64,000 nt of DNA. Source: Mycobacterium sp. BK086 (GTDB taxonomy: Bacteria; Actinomycetota; Actinomycetes; Mycobacteriales; Mycobacteriaceae). A model generated the notes under the pieces. That model had not been told where the DNA came from. It made no database searches and saw only the letters and a list, made by a program, of their open reading frames with translations. Positions within the stretch are counted from its first letter, which is position 1. Each line of letters starts with the position of its first letter. Of this stretch, positions 25,790-36,050 are shown piece after piece. The stretch lies in assembly GCA_004362315.1 (NCBI GenBank), contig SNWL01000003.1, positions 1,922,001 to 1,986,000 of the forward strand, written 5' to 3'. The position numbers were made by a program, and so were the translations under genes.

Positions 25790-27475
25790 GTGACCACACC
25801 ACCTTTGACTTCCGGGCTCGCGGGGTTCGTGTTTCTCGTCTTGCTGATCGTCGCGCTGGTGGCCGTACACGTGCCGCTCGGCGACTACATGTTCCGGGTG
25901 TACACATCGGAGACGGACAGTCGTGTGGAGCGGGGCATCTACCGGGTGATCGGTGCCGACCCGAAGGCCGAGCAGACCTGGGGCGCGTATGCCCGCAGTG
26001 TGCTGGCGTTCTCGGCGGTCAGCATCCTGTTCCTGTTCGTCTTCCAGCTGGTGCAGGGCAGGCTGCCGCTGCACCTCAACGACCCCGCCACGGCCATGAC
26101 CCCGGCGCTGGCGTGGAACACCGCGGTCAGCTTCGTCACCAACACCAACTGGCAGGCCTATTCCGGTGAGTCCACTCAGGGCCACCTGGTGCAGATGGCC
26201 GGGCTGGCGGTGCAGAACTTCGTGTCGGCCGCCGTCGGCATGGCCGTCGCGATCGCCCTGGTGCGCGGGTTCGCCCGCCGCAACACCGGTGAACTCGGCA
26301 ACTTCTGGGTCGACCTGGTGCGTGGCACCCTGCGCATCCTGCTGCCGATCTCGGTGCTGGCGGCCATCATCCTGCTGGCCGGTGGCACCATCCAGAACTT
26401 CCACCTGCACGACCAGATCGTCGACACGCTGGCCGGTGGCCACCAGACGATCACCGGCGGCCCGGTGGCCAGCCAGGAGGCCATCAAGGAGCTGGGCACC
26501 AACGGAGGCGGCTTCTACAACGCCAACTCGGCGCATCCGTTCGAGAACCCCACCACGTGGACGAACTGGGTCGAGATCTTCCTGCTGCTGGTGATCAGCT
26601 TCTCGCTGCCGCGCACGTTCGGCCGGATGGTCGAGAGCAAGAAGCAAGGCTATGCGATCGCCGCGGTGATGAGCGTGCTCGCACTGATCAGCGTGACCCT
26701 GATGCTGAAGTTCCAGCTGCAGGCCCACGGCACGGTGCCCACTGCGGTCGGATCGGCGATGGAAGGTGTGGAACAGCGCTTCGGCGTTGCGGATTCGGCG
26801 ATCTTCGCCGACGCCACCACCCTGACGTCGACCGGCGCGGTGGACTCGTTCCACGACTCCTACACCAGCCTCGGCGGCATGATGACGATGTTCAACATGC
26901 AGCTCGGCGAGGTCGCACCCGGCGGCACCGGATCGGGTCTCTACGGCATGCTGATCCTGGCCGTCATCACGGTATTCGTCGCCGGTCTGATGGTCGGACG
27001 CACCCCCGAATACCTGGGCAAGAAGATCACCCCGCGCGAAATCAAGCTGGCGGCAAGCTATTTCCTGGTTACCCCGCTGCTCGTGCTGACCGGCACCGCA
27101 GTCGCGATGGCCATGCCCGGCCAGCGGGCCGGCATGCTCAACTCCGGACCGCACGGACTGTCGGAAGTGTTGTACGCCTTCACTTCCGCGGCCAACAACA
27201 ACGGCTCGGCGTTCGCGGGCATCACCGTCAACACCGAGTGGTACAACACCGCACTGGGATTGGCGATGGTGTTCGGCCGGTTCCTGCCGATCGTGTTGGT
27301 ACTGGCACTGGCGGGATCGCTGGCCAAACAGGGCCGCACACCGGAGTCGATCGGCACGCTGCCCACCCACCGTCCTCAATTCGTCGGAATGGTCGCCGGG
27401 GTGACGCTCATCTTGGTGGCACTGACGTTCCTGCCCATGCTCGCGCTCGGGCCCCTCGCTGAAGGAATCCACTGA
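25790..27475 (+). CDS. kdpA: K+-transporting ATPase subunit KdpA
   Basis: 561 residues, GTG start, polytopic with about ten membrane helices. KdpA is the channel-like potassium-selective subunit related to Trk/Ktr transporters. Selectivity-filter repeats are visible, for example [31 protein letters not shown], and [11 protein letters not shown]. It works with the KdpB ATPase to import potassium at very low external concentrations. The stop is 2 bases before kdpB. Confidence 0.98.
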   Translation: MTTPPLTSGLAGFVFLVLLIVALVAVHVPLGDYMFRVYTSETDSRVERGIYRVIGADPKAEQTWGAYARSVLAFSAVSILFLFVFQLVQGRLPLHLNDPATAMTPALAWNTAVSFVTNTNWQAYSGESTQGHLVQMAGLAVQNFVSAAVGMAVAIALVRGFARRNTGELGNFWVDLVRGTLRILLPISVLAAIILLAGGTIQNFHLHDQIVDTLAGGHQTITGGPVASQEAIKELGTNGGGFYNANSAHPFENPTTWTNWVEIFLLLVISFSLPRTFGRMVESKKQGYAIAAVMSVLALISVTLMLKFQLQAHGTVPTAVGSAMEGVEQRFGVADSAIFADATTLTSTGAVDSFHDSYTSLGGMMTMFNMQLGEVAPGGTGSGLYGMLILAVITVFVAGLMVGRTPEYLGKKITPREIKLAASYFLVTPLLVLTGTAVAMAMPGQRAGMLNSGPHGLSEVLYAFTSAANNNGSAFAGITVNTEWYNTALGLAMVFGRFLPIVLVLALAGSLAKQGRTPESIGTLPTHRPQFVGMVAGVTLILVALTFLPMLALGPLAEGIH

Positions 27476-27477
27476 CC

Positions 27478-29601
27478 ATGGCTGTGATCGAGGCAGACAT
27501 CGTGCAAACACCCAGTCCCACAAAGAAACAGGTACAGGGCGGTCTACTCGACCCCAAGATGCTCCTGACGTCGCTACCCGACGCGCTGCGCAAGCTGGAC
27601 CCGCGCACGCTGTGGCGCAACCCGGTGATGTTCATCGTCGAGATCGGCGCCGTCTGGAGCACAATCCTGGCTTTCACGAACCCGAGCTGGTTCGGCTGGC
27701 TGATCGTGTTCTGGCTCTGGCTGACTGTGGTGTTCGCCAACCTGGCCGAGGCCGTCGCAGAAGGCCGCGGTAAGGCGCAGGCCGAATCGCTGCGAAAGAC
27801 CAAGGCCGACACCATGGCTCGGCGACTGACGCCGTCCGGTGCCGAAGAAGAAGTGGCCGCTCCCCTACTGCGCCAGGGCGACATCGTCGTGGTCGAGGCC
27901 GGCCAGGTCATACCGGGTGACGGCGACGTGCTGGAAGGCATTGCCTCGGTGGACGAGTCGGCCATCACCGGCGAATCCGCACCGGTGATCCGCGAGTCCG
28001 GCGGTGATCGCTCCGCGGTGACGGGCGGCACCACCGTGCTGAGTGACCGCATCGTCGTGAAGATCACCCAGAAGCCTGGTGAGAGCTTCATCGACCGGAT
28101 GATCGCGCTCGTCGAGGGCGCGAACCGGCAGAAGACACCCAACGAGATCGCGCTGAACATCCTGCTCGCCGCGCTGACGATCATCTTCATCTTCGCCGTC
28201 GCGACGCTGCAGCCATTGGCGATCTTCTCGAAGGCCAACAACCCTGGTGTGCCGGACTCGCTTTCGCTGACCGCCAACGGGGTGTCCGGGATCGTGATGG
28301 TCTCGCTGCTGGTGTGCCTGATCCCGACGACCATCGGGGCCCTGCTGTCGGCCATCGGCATCGCCGGCATGGACCGGCTGGTGCAACGCAACGTGCTGGC
28401 CATGTCCGGCCGCGCCGTCGAAGCCGCAGGCGACGTCAACACGCTGCTGCTGGACAAGACCGGCACGATCACGCTTGGCAACCGGCAGGCGTCGGATTTC
28501 GTTCCGCTGGAGGGGGTTTCCCCCGAACAGCTGGCCGACTCCGCGCAGCTGTCCAGCCTTGCCGACGAAACCCCCGAAGGTCGCTCGATCGTGGTGTTCG
28601 CCAAGTCGAACTTCGGACTGCGAGCCCGCACCCCGGGTGAGCTGGTCAACGCGCACTGGGTGGAATTCTCCGCCGCCACCAGGATGTCCGGTGTCGACCT
28701 GGACAACGGGCACCTGCTGCGCAAGGGCGCGGCCAGCACCGTCGCGCAGTGGGTGCGCGACCAGGGCGGCACGGTGCCCACACAGCTCGGCACCCTGGTC
28801 GACGGGATCTCCGCCGGCGGTGGCACCCCACTGGTGGTCGGGCAGGTGGCCGATGGCAAAGCGGAAGTGCTGGGCGTCATCCATCTCAAGGACGTCGTCA
28901 AGCAGGGCATGCGGGAACGCTTCGACGAGATGCGCAAGATGGGCATTCGCACGGTGATGATCACCGGCGACAACCCGTTGACCGCCAAGGCGATTGCCGA
29001 CGAAGCCGGTGTTGACGACTTCCTCGCCGAAGCCACCCCCGAGGACAAACTCGCGCTGATCAAAAAGGAGCAGGCCGGCGGCAAGCTCGTCGCGATGACC
29101 GGCGACGGCACCAACGACGCACCGGCACTGGCGCAGGCCGATGTGGGCGTGGCGATGAACACCGGCACCTCGGCGGCCAAAGAGGCCGGCAACATGGTCG
29201 ATCTGGACTCCGACCCGACGAAGCTCATCGAGATCGTCGAAATCGGCAAGCAGCTGTTGATCACCCGCGGTGCGCTGACCACGTTTTCGATCGCCAACGA
29301 CATCGCCAAGTACTTCGCCATCATTCCGGCGATGTTCGTGGCCCTGTTCCCCGGCCTGGACCTGCTGAACATCATGCGGCTTCACAGCCCGCAATCGGCG
29401 ATCCTGTCGGCGGTCATCTTCAACGCGCTGGTCATCATCGCGCTGATTCCGTTGTCGCTCAAGGGTGTTCGATACACCCCGAGCAGCGCGTCCAAGCTGC
29501 TGAGCCGCAACCTCTATATCTACGGCCTCGGCGGGATCATCGCCCCGTTCATCGGGATCAAGCTGATCGACCTCGCCATCCAATTCCTCCCAGGGATGTG
29601 A
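27478..29601 (+). CDS. kdpB: K+-transporting ATPase ATP-binding subunit KdpB
   Basis: 707 residues, P-type ATPase. The phosphorylation motif [14 protein letters not shown] is present. The actuator loop [11 protein letters not shown] and the hinge [14 protein letters not shown] followed by [18 protein letters not shown] complete the catalytic set. It couples ATP hydrolysis to potassium transfer through KdpA. It has the usual seven membrane helices and typical length. Confidence 0.98.
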   Translation: MAVIEADIVQTPSPTKKQVQGGLLDPKMLLTSLPDALRKLDPRTLWRNPVMFIVEIGAVWSTILAFTNPSWFGWLIVFWLWLTVVFANLAEAVAEGRGKAQAESLRKTKADTMARRLTPSGAEEEVAAPLLRQGDIVVVEAGQVIPGDGDVLEGIASVDESAITGESAPVIRESGGDRSAVTGGTTVLSDRIVVKITQKPGESFIDRMIALVEGANRQKTPNEIALNILLAALTIIFIFAVATLQPLAIFSKANNPGVPDSLSLTANGVSGIVMVSLLVCLIPTTIGALLSAIGIAGMDRLVQRNVLAMSGRAVEAAGDVNTLLLDKTGTITLGNRQASDFVPLEGVSPEQLADSAQLSSLADETPEGRSIVVFAKSNFGLRARTPGELVNAHWVEFSAATRMSGVDLDNGHLLRKGAASTVAQWVRDQGGTVPTQLGTLVDGISAGGGTPLVVGQVADGKAEVLGVIHLKDVVKQGMRERFDEMRKMGIRTVMITGDNPLTAKAIADEAGVDDFLAEATPEDKLALIKKEQAGGKLVAMTGDGTNDAPALAQADVGVAMNTGTSAAKEAGNMVDLDSDPTKLIEIVEIGKQLLITRGALTTFSIANDIAKYFAIIPAMFVALFPGLDLLNIMRLHSPQSAILSAVIFNALVIIALIPLSLKGVRYTPSSASKLLSRNLYIYGLGGIIAPFIGIKLIDLAIQFLPGM

Positions 29602-29602
29602 C

Positions 29603-30475
29603 ATGAATTTCTCGTCTCTCGTTCGTCAACACTGGGCGGCGCTGCGTGCGCTGCTGGTGCTCACCGTCATCGTCGGGATCGGCTATCCGCTGTTTATCTG
29701 GCTGGTCGGCCAGATCCCGGGGCTGAACGACAAGGCCAACGGCTCGATCATCGAGTCGGGCGGTAAACCGGTGGGCTCCAGCCTGATCGGTCAGGCCTTC
29801 ACCGATGACAAGGGCACCGCGCTGCCGCAGTACTTCCAGAGCAGGCCCTCGGCCGCGGGTGACGGCTACGACCCGCTGTCGACCAGCGCGTCGAACTTGG
29901 GCCCGGAGAGCATCGTCGACTCTCCTGACAAGCCGAGCCTGCTGACCCAGGTCTGCACCCGCAGCAAGGACATCGGCGAACTGAACGGCGTCGACGGCGC
30001 CCGTCCGTTCTGCACCGGCGGCGGCGTGGGTGCGGTGCTCTCGGTCATCGGCCCGCGCGACGCCAGTGGCACCGTGGTGCACCCGACCACCGTGGTCAGC
30101 ATCAACGAGCCGTGCGACACCACCGCCCGTCCGTTCCTGGACAGCTACGAAGGCGTTCAGGTGCAGTGCGCCAAGCCGGGTGAGGATTATGCGGTCGGCC
30201 AGATCGTTCCGGTCAAGGGCGCTGTGCGCACTCCTGTGGTGCCCGCCGACGCGGTGACCGCCAGCGGCAGCGGCCTGGATCCGAACATCTCCCCCGCCTA
30301 TGCCGATCTGCAGATCGCCCGGGTGGCCAAGGCCCGCGGTGTCGGCGCCGACCAGATCCAGGCCCTGGTGGCCCAGTACACCGACGGCCGCACGCTCGGG
30401 TTCTTCGGCGAACCACGGGTCAACGTGCTGAAACTCAACATTGCGCTGGACGAGAAGTTCGGGGCCAAGAGCTGA
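29603..30475 (+). CDS. kdpC: K+-transporting ATPase subunit KdpC with large insertion
   Basis: 290 residues against roughly 190 in E. coli and M. tuberculosis. The N-terminal membrane anchor (LLVLTVIVGIGYPLFIWL) and the family signature LIGQAFTDDKGTALPQYFQSRPS (quoted in part: QYFQSRPSAAGDGYDPLS) are clear. So is the C-terminal SPAYADLQIARVAKARG through LNIALDE. Between them lies an extra segment of about 100 residues with four cysteines, expected to be extracytoplasmic. KdpC helps ATP binding by KdpB and assembly of the complex. The reading frame is intact, so the insertion looks genuine. Confidence 0.95.
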   Translation: MNFSSLVRQHWAALRALLVLTVIVGIGYPLFIWLVGQIPGLNDKANGSIIESGGKPVGSSLIGQAFTDDKGTALPQYFQSRPSAAGDGYDPLSTSASNLGPESIVDSPDKPSLLTQVCTRSKDIGELNGVDGARPFCTGGGVGAVLSVIGPRDASGTVVHPTTVVSINEPCDTTARPFLDSYEGVQVQCAKPGEDYAVGQIVPVKGAVRTPVVPADAVTASGSGLDPNISPAYADLQIARVAKARGVGADQIQALVAQYTDGRTLGFFGEPRVNVLKLNIALDEKFGAKS

Positions 30476-30481
30476 GAACCG

Positions 30482-33076
30482 GTGAATGATGATCGTGTGG
30501 ATACCGTCCATCCGCCCCGGGTGACCAGCGGCGGTGAAGCGCAGCCCGCCTCCTCGAGCCCCCAGCCGAAGCGAGGCGAGTTGCGTATTTACCTCGGCGC
30601 CGCACCGGGCGTGGGTAAGACGTTCGCGATGCTCGGTGAGGCGCACCGCCGGCTGGAACGCGGAACGGATCTGGTGGCCGCCGTCGTGGAGACGCACGGC
30701 CGCAAGAAGACCGCCGAGTTGCTCGACGGTATCGAAACCATCGCGCCCCGCTACATCGACTACCGCGGCGGCAGCTTTCCCGAACTCGACGTGCCCGCCG
30801 TTCTGGCTCGCAAACCGCAGGTGGTCCTGGTCGACGAACTGGCGCACACCAACACCCCGGGCAGTAAGAACCCCAAACGCTGGCAAGACGTCGAAGAACT
30901 GCTCGACGCGGGCATCTCGGTGATCTCCACGGTCAACGTCCAGCACCTGGAGAGCCTCAACGACGTCGTCGCGCAGATCACCGGTATCGAACAGCAGGAG
31001 ACGGTGCCCGACGAGATCGTCCGCGCCGCCTCCCAGATCGAGTTGGTGGACATCACTCCGGAAGCATTGCGGCGCAGGCTTTCTCACGGCAACGTCTACG
31101 CACCGGAGAAGGTGGACGCCGCGCTGTCCAACTACTTCCGCCGGGGCAATCTGACCGCGCTGCGCGAGCTCGCCCTGCTGTGGCTGGCCGACCAGGTCGA
31201 CGCCGCCCTGGCCAAATACCGTGCCGACAACAAGATCACCGCGACGTGGGAGGCCCGCGAACGGGTCGTCGTCGCCGTCACCGGCGGGGCGGAGTCGGAG
31301 ACGTTGGTGCGCAGGGCATCCCGGATCGCCTCGAAGTCCAGTGCCGAGCTGATGATCGTGCACGTGGTGCGCGGTGACGGACTGTCAGGCGTCTCGGCGC
31401 CGCAGATGGGTAAAGTCCGTGAGCTGGCCGCCAGTGTGGGGGCCACCGTGCACACCGTCGTCGGCGACGACGTCGGAAAAGCGTTGCTGGACTTCGCCCG
31501 TGAGATGAACGCGACACAGCTGGTGATCGGCACCTCGCGGCGATCCCGGTGGGCCCGGGTGTTCGACGAGGGTATCGGCGCGGCGATCGTCCAGCAGTCC
31601 GGCAAGATCGACGTGCACATGGTCACCCACGAGGAGGCCAAGCGCGGGTTCTCGCTGCGGTCCGCCTCGCCGAGGGAACGCCGGGTGATCTCCTGGCTGG
31701 CCGCCGTCATCGTGCCCTCGGTGATCTGCGCGGTAACCGCCCTGGCTTTGGACCGATACCTCACCATCGGCGGCGAGAGCGCGCTTTTCGTCGTCGGGGT
31801 GCTGGTCGTCGCGCTGCTCGGCGGTGTGGCGCCGGCGGTCCTGTCGGCGATGCTGTCCGGCCTGCTGCTCAATTACTTCCTGACCGAGCCGCGCTACACG
31901 TTCACCATCGCCGAGCCCGACGCCGCGATCACCGAGCTCGTGCTGCTGATGCTGGCGGTCGCGGTGGCCGTACTGGTCGACCGGGCGGCCAGCCGGCAGC
32001 GCGAGGCCAGACACGCCTCCCAGGAAGCCGAACTGCTGGCCCTGTTCGCCGGCTCGGTGCTGCGCGGCGCGGACCTGGCGACGCTGCTGGAACGGGTGCG
32101 GGAAACCTACTCCCAGCGCGCGGTGAGCGTGCTGCGGGTGCGCGGACACGACGAGCAGATCGTCGCGTGCGTAGGCAAGGATCCCTGTGTGACAGTCGAT
32201 TCCGCGGACACCGCGATCGAGGTCGGCGACGACGAGTTCTGGATGCTGATGTCGGGGCGCAGTCTGCCCGCCCGCGATCGCCGAGTGCTCACCGCGGTCG
32301 CTAAACAGGCGGCCGGCCTGGTCCGTCAGCGGGAGCTGGCCGCCGAGGCCAGCAAGGCCGAGGCCATCGAGAAGGCCGACGAACTGCGTCGCTCACTGCT
32401 CTCGGCGGTCAGCCATGATCTGCGCACCCCGCTGGCCGCGGCCAAGGCGGCGGTGTCGAGCCTGCGCTCGGACGATATCGGGTTCTCCGAAGAGGACACC
32501 GCCGAGTTGTTGGCCACCGTCGAGGAGTCCGTCGACCAGCTGACCGCACTGGTGGACAACCTGCTGGACTCGTCGCGACTGGCTGCCGGTGTCGTACGCC
32601 CCGAACTGAAGCGGGTGTACCTCGAAGAGGTGGTGCAGCGCGCACTGCTGAGCATCAGCCGCGGGTCGACGGGGTTCGCCGCCTTGCGGCTGGACCGAAT
32701 CAAGGTCGACGTCGGGGATGCCGTCGCGCTGGCCGACGCCGGCCTGCTGGAGCGGGTGCTGGCCAACCTGGTGGACAACGCGTTGCGCTACGCACCGGAA
32801 TCGATCGTGCGGATCAACGCGGGCCGGGTGGGGACCCGGATATTGATCAACGTCGTCGACGAAGGCCCCGGGGTGCCCCGCGGCACCGAGGAGCAGCTGT
32901 TCGAGCCGTTCCAGCGCCTTGGCGATCGGAACAACAAATACGGTGTCGGACTGGGGCTTTCGGTGGCCCGCGGGTTCGTCGAGGCGATGGGCGGGACGAT
33001 CTCGGCCACCGACACCCCCGGCGGCGGCCTCACCGTGATCGTCGACCTCGCCGCACCTCCGGGGGCCGGCCAGTGA
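30482..33076 (+). CDS. kdpD: Sensor histidine kinase KdpD
   Basis: 864 residues, GTG start. The N-terminal KdpD domain has the Walker A GAAPGVGKTFAMLGEAHRR. It is followed by a universal-stress-like domain (about 250-370), four closely spaced membrane helices (about 400-500), a GAF-like part, and the kinase core with AVSHDLRTPLAAAK. The ATPase has N box LVDNALRYAP and G boxes VDEGPGVP and GVGLGLSVARG. KdpD senses potassium limitation and phosphorylates KdpE. The gene order kdpABC-kdpDE in one direction differs from M. tuberculosis, where kdpDE are divergent from kdpFABC. Confidence 0.97.
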   Translation: MNDDRVDTVHPPRVTSGGEAQPASSSPQPKRGELRIYLGAAPGVGKTFAMLGEAHRRLERGTDLVAAVVETHGRKKTAELLDGIETIAPRYIDYRGGSFPELDVPAVLARKPQVVLVDELAHTNTPGSKNPKRWQDVEELLDAGISVISTVNVQHLESLNDVVAQITGIEQQETVPDEIVRAASQIELVDITPEALRRRLSHGNVYAPEKVDAALSNYFRRGNLTALRELALLWLADQVDAALAKYRADNKITATWEARERVVVAVTGGAESETLVRRASRIASKSSAELMIVHVVRGDGLSGVSAPQMGKVRELAASVGATVHTVVGDDVGKALLDFAREMNATQLVIGTSRRSRWARVFDEGIGAAIVQQSGKIDVHMVTHEEAKRGFSLRSASPRERRVISWLAAVIVPSVICAVTALALDRYLTIGGESALFVVGVLVVALLGGVAPAVLSAMLSGLLLNYFLTEPRYTFTIAEPDAAITELVLLMLAVAVAVLVDRAASRQREARHASQEAELLALFAGSVLRGADLATLLERVRETYSQRAVSVLRVRGHDEQIVACVGKDPCVTVDSADTAIEVGDDEFWMLMSGRSLPARDRRVLTAVAKQAAGLVRQRELAAEASKAEAIEKADELRRSLLSAVSHDLRTPLAAAKAAVSSLRSDDIGFSEEDTAELLATVEESVDQLTALVDNLLDSSRLAAGVVRPELKRVYLEEVVQRALLSISRGSTGFAALRLDRIKVDVGDAVALADAGLLERVLANLVDNALRYAPESIVRINAGRVGTRILINVVDEGPGVPRGTEEQLFEPFQRLGDRNNKYGVGLGLSVARGFVEAMGGTISATDTPGGGLTVIVDLAAPPGAGQ

Positions 33077-33759
33077 GCAAGATCAAGGTGCTGGTGATCG
33101 ACGACGAGCCGCAGATTCTGCGGGCGTTGCGGATCAATCTGAGTGTGCGCGGCTACGAGGTGATCACCGCCGCGACCGGTGCCGGCGCGTTGAAGGCCGC
33201 CGCCGAGCAGCGGCCCGACGTGATCGTGCTGGACCTCGGGCTGCCCGATATGGACGGGATCGAGGTGCTCGGCGGACTGCGCGGGTGGCTGAGCGCACCG
33301 GTGATCGTGTTGTCGGCCCGGACCGACTCGGCCGAGAAGGTCGACGCTCTGGACGCCGGCGCCGACGACTACGTGACCAAGCCGTTCGGAATGGACGAAT
33401 TCCTGGCCAGGCTGCGCGCTGCCGTGCGCCGCGCGGCGTCGGCCTCGGAGACCGACGAGCCCGTGGTCGAAACCGATTCGTTCACAGTCGATCTGGCCGC
33501 CAAGAAGGTCGTCAAGAACGGCGCCGAGGTACACCTGACCCCCACCGAGTGGGGCATGCTCGAGATGCTGGTGCGCAACCGCGGCAAGCTGGTGGGCCGC
33601 GAGGAATTGCTCAAAGAGGTGTGGGGCCCGGCCTATGCCAAGGAGACCCACTATCTGCGGGTCTACCTGGCGCAGCTGCGCCGCAAACTGGAGGACGACC
33701 CGTCACATCCGCGCCACCTGCTGACCGAGGCGGGCATGGGTTATCGCTTCGAGGCCTGA
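33073..33759 (+). CDS. kdpE: Response regulator KdpE
   Basis: 228 residues, GTG start overlapping the kdpD stop. It has a receiver domain with DDE, phospho-acceptor Asp54 (IVLDLGLPDMDG) and Lys in YVTKPFGMDE. An OmpR/PhoB winged helix follows (LTPTEWGMLEMLV, then REELLKEVWG). It activates the kdp promoter under potassium limitation. A 17-base repeat element begins 4 bases after its stop. Confidence 0.97.
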   Translation: MSKIKVLVIDDEPQILRALRINLSVRGYEVITAATGAGALKAAAEQRPDVIVLDLGLPDMDGIEVLGGLRGWLSAPVIVLSARTDSAEKVDALDAGADDYVTKPFGMDEFLARLRAAVRRAASASETDEPVVETDSFTVDLAAKKVVKNGAEVHLTPTEWGMLEMLVRNRGKLVGREELLKEVWGPAYAKETHYLRVYLAQLRRKLEDDPSHPRHLLTEAGMGYRFEA

Positions 33760-33762
33760 GGT

Positions 33763-33779
33763 CTGGCCCGCGCAGGCCA
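33763..33779. repeat. 17-nt repeat CTGGCCCGCGCAGGCCA, copy 1
   Basis: Identical to the sequence at 36051-36067. It contains the inverted repeat TGGCC-N6-GGCCA. It lies 56 bases before the ferredoxin start and 4 bases after the kdpE stop, so it is either a shared operator or a weak terminator stem. Confidence 0.6.
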
Positions 33780-33834
33780 CAACTGGCTCGCGCGGTCCGC
33801 CCGCCGAGCCGTAACCGCTGCCGATACTGACGCT

Positions 33835-34026
33835 ATGCACATCACCGTCGACTACCAGCTGTGTGAGGGCCACGGGCAGTGCCTGATGGCCGCACCCGAA
33901 CTGTTCGACCTGCCGGACGGCGCCGAGCAGGTTGTGGTGCTCGATCCCGACCCGCCAGAGTCCGAGCGGGATCGTGCGGTACGAGCCGCTGCGATGTGTC
34001 CGGCGCTGGCGATCGAAATCAACTGA
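33835..34026 (+). CDS. Small [3Fe-4S]/[4Fe-4S] ferredoxin, P450-type
   Basis: 63 residues. The cluster ligands are Cys10 and Cys16 in LCEGHGQCLMAAPELF and Cys55 in MCPALAIEI. The position of the fourth cysteine is occupied by His13, the pattern of mycobacterial ferredoxins that donate electrons to cytochromes P450. A P450 gene lies 2.2 kb downstream and shares the same upstream 17-nt element. The 3' end overlaps the convergent response regulator by 8 bases. Confidence 0.92.
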   Translation: MHITVDYQLCEGHGQCLMAAPELFDLPDGAEQVVVLDPDPPESERDRAVRAAAMCPALAIEIN

Positions 34027-34705
34027 GCCCCTGGGTATCTGCGAGGTCGTCGAGTAAACGATAGCGACCGGCCATGGCAGCGGCGGCAATCCGGTTCGTC
34101 ACGCCGAGCTTGTGCAGCAGACCGGCGACCATCCGTTTGGCCGTGCGTTCCGACACCACCATCCGCGCGGCGATATCGGTGGTCTCCATTCCGGTGGCCA
34201 GCAGCGTCCACAGCCGCAGGTCCTGGTCGGACAGGCTGTCCAGCAATGTCGACGGCGGCTTGCGGTTACTGGTCAGCAGCGCATCGAGCAGCGTTCGGTC
34301 CACAACGCACAGACCTTCGGCGACAGTCCAGAGCGGGCCGGCCAGCGCCTCCGGCCGGGCTGTCTTGGGCAGGAAGCCGTCGGCCCCCGCCCGCAGAGCC
34401 TCCTCCGCCAGGCTCGGATCGTCAGTTCCCGACAACGCCAGAATGCGGGTCGCCGGACGGCGCGCCTTGACATGTCGGATCGCGGCCACCCCACCCAACG
34501 GCGGCATGGTCAGGTCGATGATCGCCACATCGGCGTCGCAGCTCGCGACCAGGTCGGCGGCCTCCTCCACATATGTGGTCTGGCCACCCACGCTGAACAT
34601 CTCTCCCCATTCGCGAGTGAGGAGAAGCGCCAACCCCTGGGCGAAGAGCTCATGGTCATCGACGATCACGACGACGATCTTCTTGCCGCCGACGATGCCG
34701 CTCAT
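34019..34705 (-). CDS. LuxR/NarL-family response regulator
   Basis: 228 residues from the ATG at 34705. The receiver has VDDHELFAQG, phospho-acceptor Asp64 (AIIDLTMPP) and an LPKTARPE lysine. The C-terminal helix-turn-helix is of NarL type (LLATGMETTDIAARMVVSER, with TAKRMVAGLLHKLGV). It is divergent from its probable kinase. A -10-like TAGCAT on the minus strand (34718-34713) is 7 bases from the ATG, which suggests a leaderless mRNA. Confidence 0.93.
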   Translation of the reverse strand: MSGIVGGKKIVVVIVDDHELFAQGLALLLTREWGEMFSVGGQTTYVEEAADLVASCDADVAIIDLTMPPLGGVAAIRHVKARRPATRILALSGTDDPSLAEEALRAGADGFLPKTARPEALAGPLWTVAEGLCVVDRTLLDALLTSNRKPPSTLLDSLSDQDLRLWTLLATGMETTDIAARMVVSERTAKRMVAGLLHKLGVTNRIAAAAMAGRYRLLDDLADTQGLS

Positions 34706-34712
34706 TGCCGCG

Positions 34713-34734
34713 ATGCTAGTGCCAACCCTATGGT
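34713..34734. promoter_or_regulatory. Back-to-back leaderless promoters of a divergent two-component system
   Basis: On the minus strand TAGCAT (34718-34713) precedes the regulator ATG by 7 bases. On the plus strand TATGGT (34729-34734) precedes the kinase GTG at 34742 by exactly 7 bases. Both fit TANNNT. The hexamers are only 10 bases apart, so the two transcription starts should exclude or influence one another. Confidence 0.55.
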
Positions 34735-34741
34735 CAGCCGG

Positions 34742-36034
34742 GTGAGACCGCTCGATCACGTCACCGGCATGGCCAACCGGGACGACTTCACCCTGGCCCG
34801 GATCGTGGTCGCGGTGCGGACGGTGGTGGTGCTGTCCATCGGCGTCCTTCTCCTCATCGGTCCCGCCTGGGCTCGCCACCATGCGCCGATCACGTTTGCG
34901 GTGCTGACCGGTGCGCTTATCTATGCGGCCGTGATGCTGGCGAATCCACAGCTGGAAGTGCGCCGCACCCGCTACTCCTGGCTCGTCAGCGTGTTCGACG
35001 GGGCGTTCACCCTGGCGATCATCTGCCTGACGGGCGGTGTGTACAGCCCCGTCCTCTCGGTGCTCGTGCTGGTGCTCGTGGCATCGGCGGCCCGGCTGTC
35101 GTTCACCGAGACGCTGGTGGTGGCGGTGCTGCTCGGAGCGGCGCTGGTTCCCGTGGCGATGCTCTGGTCCCCGCCGGCGCCGGTCGGCATCTCCCCGGCG
35201 CTACAGGCCGGCTGGTCGGCGCTGTTCCTGGTGTTCGTCGCCATCATCACCGCGGGACTCTCGGCGCTCGCCGAACGCGAACATCGTTCTCGGATAAGCG
35301 CTTTGGTGGAGGCCGAGGCCGAGCATGCGGCTGCCGAGGAGGAACGCGACCTCCGGGCCCGGCTGCTGCGGTCCTACGAATCACAGCAGGACGGGCTGCA
35401 GGTGCTGGTCCACGAATTCCGCACCCCCATCGCCTCGTTGGAGGCCCTGACCGCAGCACTGACGTCGGGGCGACCGATGTCCCGCTCCGACCAAGAAGTC
35501 AGCCTGCAGTTGGCGGATCGCCATGTGCACCACCTGCGCGACATGCTGGACGCGCTGTCCGATGTGGCGTTGAGTCGCCGCCCGACCTTCTCGGACGGGC
35601 GCGTGCGCCGGGTCGACGTCGCCGATCTGATCGCGGCCACCGCCGATGCCGTCGGCCTGGCACCGCCACGGCTGCGCCTCATCGTCAACGGCGAGGTGGG
35701 TGCCGTGCTCATCAACGCTCAAGGGCTGCGCCGCGTGCTGACGAATCTGATGGAGAACGCGTCCCGGCACGGCAGGGGCGAGCCGGTCGACGTCGTCTGC
35801 GATCGCGACGGCGACGAGCTCGTCATCGGGGTACTCGACCGGGGCCCGGGCATTCCCGCCGAGAGCCTTGGTGAATTGACCGCCAAATACGTCAGTGCCG
35901 GTGGTCAGCGGGGCACCGCCGGTCTCGGTCTGTGGATCGTGCAACAGATCGTCGAGGCGATGGGCGGACGGGTCGACTTCACTGCGCGCGACGGCGGCGG
36001 CCTGGCGGCGACGTTCCGCGCACCCGTCGGGTGA
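34742..36034 (+). CDS. Membrane sensor histidine kinase
   Basis: 430 residues with GTG start at 34742, chosen because TATGGT is 7 bases upstream. An ATG at 34730 lies inside that element and an ATG at 34769 is also possible. About five or six membrane helices occupy residues 15-175, then a coiled coil (SALVEAEAEHAAAEEERDLR). The His box is VLVHEFRTPIASLEAL. The ATPase core has N box RVLTNLMENASRHG, G1 DRGPGIP and G2 GTAGLGLWIVQQIVE. The signal is unknown. The partner is the divergent LuxR-type regulator. Confidence 0.9.
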   Translation: MRPLDHVTGMANRDDFTLARIVVAVRTVVVLSIGVLLLIGPAWARHHAPITFAVLTGALIYAAVMLANPQLEVRRTRYSWLVSVFDGAFTLAIICLTGGVYSPVLSVLVLVLVASAARLSFTETLVVAVLLGAALVPVAMLWSPPAPVGISPALQAGWSALFLVFVAIITAGLSALAEREHRSRISALVEAEAEHAAAEEERDLRARLLRSYESQQDGLQVLVHEFRTPIASLEALTAALTSGRPMSRSDQEVSLQLADRHVHHLRDMLDALSDVALSRRPTFSDGRVRRVDVADLIAATADAVGLAPPRLRLIVNGEVGAVLINAQGLRRVLTNLMENASRHGRGEPVDVVCDRDGDELVIGVLDRGPGIPAESLGELTAKYVSAGGQRGTAGLGLWIVQQIVEAMGGRVDFTARDGGGLAATFRAPVG

Positions 36035-36050
36035 CCGCGATGTGCTGATG

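Noticed and set aside
27408..29604. Long minus-strand open frames opposite kdpB
   Set aside because: Low-complexity Ser/Ala/Thr and Asp/Gln/His-rich translations without motifs; shadows of kdpB.
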